Assembly (NCBI GenBank): GCA_018400335.1
Contig: JAGYMT010000006.1
Coordinates: 1 to 15,018 of the forward strand
Origin: Kiritimatiellia bacterium
Lineage (GTDB): Bacteria > Verrucomicrobiota > Kiritimatiellia > JAAZAB01
DNA: 15,018 nt
Direction of reading: 5' to 3'
Shown here: positions 13,897-15,018 of the stretch, in pieces
How positions within the stretch are numbered: position 1 is the first letter of the stretch
Layout: each line of letters starts with the position of its first letter
The notes under the pieces: generated by a model
What the model was told of the DNA's origin: nothing
Seen by the model: the letters and a program-made list of their open reading frames with translations, nothing else
Databases searched by the model: none
Made by a program: the position numbers and the translations under genes

Positions 13897-15018
13897 TCAG
13901 TCAATGTTCAATATCTGGAATCCGCTGTAAGACTCCATTCCGTGCTCGGCAATATCCAGTCCCTTCAGTTCATCGGTCGACGAAACCCTCAGGCCTATCG
14001 TCTTATCGGCGGCCTTGAAGATAAGCCACATAGCGCCCATAACGAAAACCACCACCGAAAAGGCGCCGACCGCCTGAACGCCGAGCTGCGCGAAACCGCC
14101 GCCGTAGAAGAGGCCGTTGCGCGCAAGGCCGAGCGACTGCCGTCCGAACAGTCCGACCGCCAGAGTTCCCCAGAGTCCGTTGAACCCGTGCACAGCCACG
14201 GCTCCAACGGGATCGTCAATCCCGAGCCGATCGAGAACGCGCACTCCCAGAACCACTATCGCGCCGGCGGCCAGCCCGATCATTATGGATGCCGCGGGCG
14301 TGACGTAGGCGCATGGCGCCGTAATCGCCACGAGGCCGGCGAGCGCCCCGTTCATCGTCATGGAAAGGTCCGGCTTTCCGAACATAATCCACACTATCGT
14401 CATGGCGGAGAGTCCGGCAACGGCCGCCGCCAGGTTGGTGTTCATCGCCACGAGGGAGATCAGTGTACCGTCGCCGACCGAGAGCGTCGATCCGGGATTG
14501 AACCCGAACCACCCGAACCACAGGATAAAGGTTCCCAGCGAAGCCAGGGGGATCGAGTGAGCCGCTATCACCTTTGCCGATCCGTCGCTCCGGAATTTGC
14601 CGATGCGCGGACCCAACATCATGGCTCCGACCAGCGCCGCCCATCCGCCGGTTATGTGAACCACAGTTGATCCAGCGAAATCCGCAAAGCCGATTAAAGC
14701 AAGCCATCCGCCACCCCATATCCAATGTCCCACAATCGGGTAGACAAATGAGGATATAAGGAAAGAATAGACCAGGTACGCCCCGAATTTCATGCGCTCC
14801 GCCACGCCTCCCGCAACAATTGTCGCCGCCGCGCCGCAGAAAACAGTTTGAAACAGCACGAACGCATAAAGCGGTATCTCACCTACCTGTTCAGCCCCGC
14901 CGAGAAACCATCCGGTTGTTCCGAAAAACAGGTTGCCCGCTCCGAACATGATCGCGTAGCCGAATATAAAAAACCCAAGGGATGCCATGCAGAAATCAAT
15001 AAAATTCTTCATCAGGAT
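13897..15018 (-). CDS. amtB: Ammonium transporter Amt (N-terminus cut by window edge)
   Basis: The frame is open to the window edge (the codons before Met at 15012 read Ile-Leu), so the true start lies outside and perhaps 40 or more residues are missing. The visible 373 residues begin inside the conserved NFIDFCMASLGFFIFGYAIMFG helix and contain about nine further membrane segments. The twin pore histidines are present in STVVHITGGWAAL and GAVAVHGFNGLWG (residues 119 and 275 counted from that Met). FILWFGWFGFNPGS carries the conserved Trp. The C-terminal cytoplasmic tail ends TDELKGLDIAEHGMESY, the GlnK-interacting region. It conducts ammonium/ammonia across the inner membrane. The PII gene follows after 22 bp, the classical glnK/amtB pairing, here with amt first. 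Confidence 0.96.
   Translation of the reverse strand: MLMKNFIDFCMASLGFFIFGYAIMFGAGNLFFGTTGWFLGGAEQVGEIPLYAFVLFQTVFCGAAATIVAGGVAERMKFGAYLVYSFLISSFVYPIVGHWIWGGGWLALIGFADFAGSTVVHITGGWAALVGAMMLGPRIGKFRSDGSAKVIAAHSIPLASLGTFILWFGWFGFNPGSTLSVGDGTLISLVAMNTNLAAAVAGLSAMTIVWIMFGKPDLSMTMNGALAGLVAITAPCAYVTPAASIMIGLAAGAIVVLGVRVLDRLGIDDPVGAVAVHGFNGLWGTLAVGLFGRQSLGLARNGLFYGGGFAQLGVQAVGAFSVVVFVMGAMWLIFKAADKTIGLRVSSTDELKGLDIAEHGMESYSGFQILNID

Overview
The window is a densely packed, almost entirely minus-strand gene block. Read in the direction of transcription (high to low coordinates) it runs: ammonium channel (amt, cut by the window edge), PII signalling protein, type I glutamine synthetase (glnA), ammonia-dependent NAD synthetase (nadE), glutamine amidotransferase subunit of a split glutamate synthase, a predicted outer-membrane beta-barrel, the FMN/Fe-S synthase subunit, a four-cluster ferredoxin, a FAD/NAD oxidoreductase, the GXGXG subunit, purF, pyrG, a membrane glycosyltransferase, and the start of a secreted protein cut by the left edge.

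The organism looks like a diderm bacterium, because a signal-peptide-bearing beta-barrel with a C-terminal Phe is present. It has GC-rich coding sequence, an alpha-type GlnA without the adenylylation tyrosine, and a glutamate synthase split into separate genes as in archaea and some deep-branching or anaerobic bacteria. This suggests an uncultured or deep-branching lineage, but no marker here fixes the phylum.

Region by region: 13897-15018 and 13533-13874 are the Amt/PII sensor-transporter pair. The stretch 10307-13471 is glnA-nadE-amidotransferase, with overlapping ends. The gap 10048-10306 carries a structured inverted-repeat element. The gene at 9253-10047 is a porin-like protein inserted among the glutamate synthase genes. 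The stretch 2226-9228 is a tightly coupled run (overlaps of 4, 20, 11 and 4 bp and one 1-bp gap) of glutamate synthase parts followed by purF and pyrG. The stretch 1-2007 holds two envelope or secreted-function genes with their own candidate promoters and is probably a separate unit.

The genes fit one theme, movement of amide nitrogen. Ammonium enters (possibly through the barrel, then Amt), PII senses 2-oxoglutarate/ATP, GlnA makes glutamine, and the split synthase regenerates glutamate. NadE uses ammonia directly, and PurF and PyrG spend the glutamine amide on purines and CTP. The most notable points are the loss of both classical covalent control sites (PII Tyr51 and GlnA Tyr397 equivalents), the porin-like gene inside the operon, and the folded repeat beside it. 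No intergenic stretch exceeds 300 bp, and no tRNA, rRNA, CRISPR array or insertion sequence was seen.
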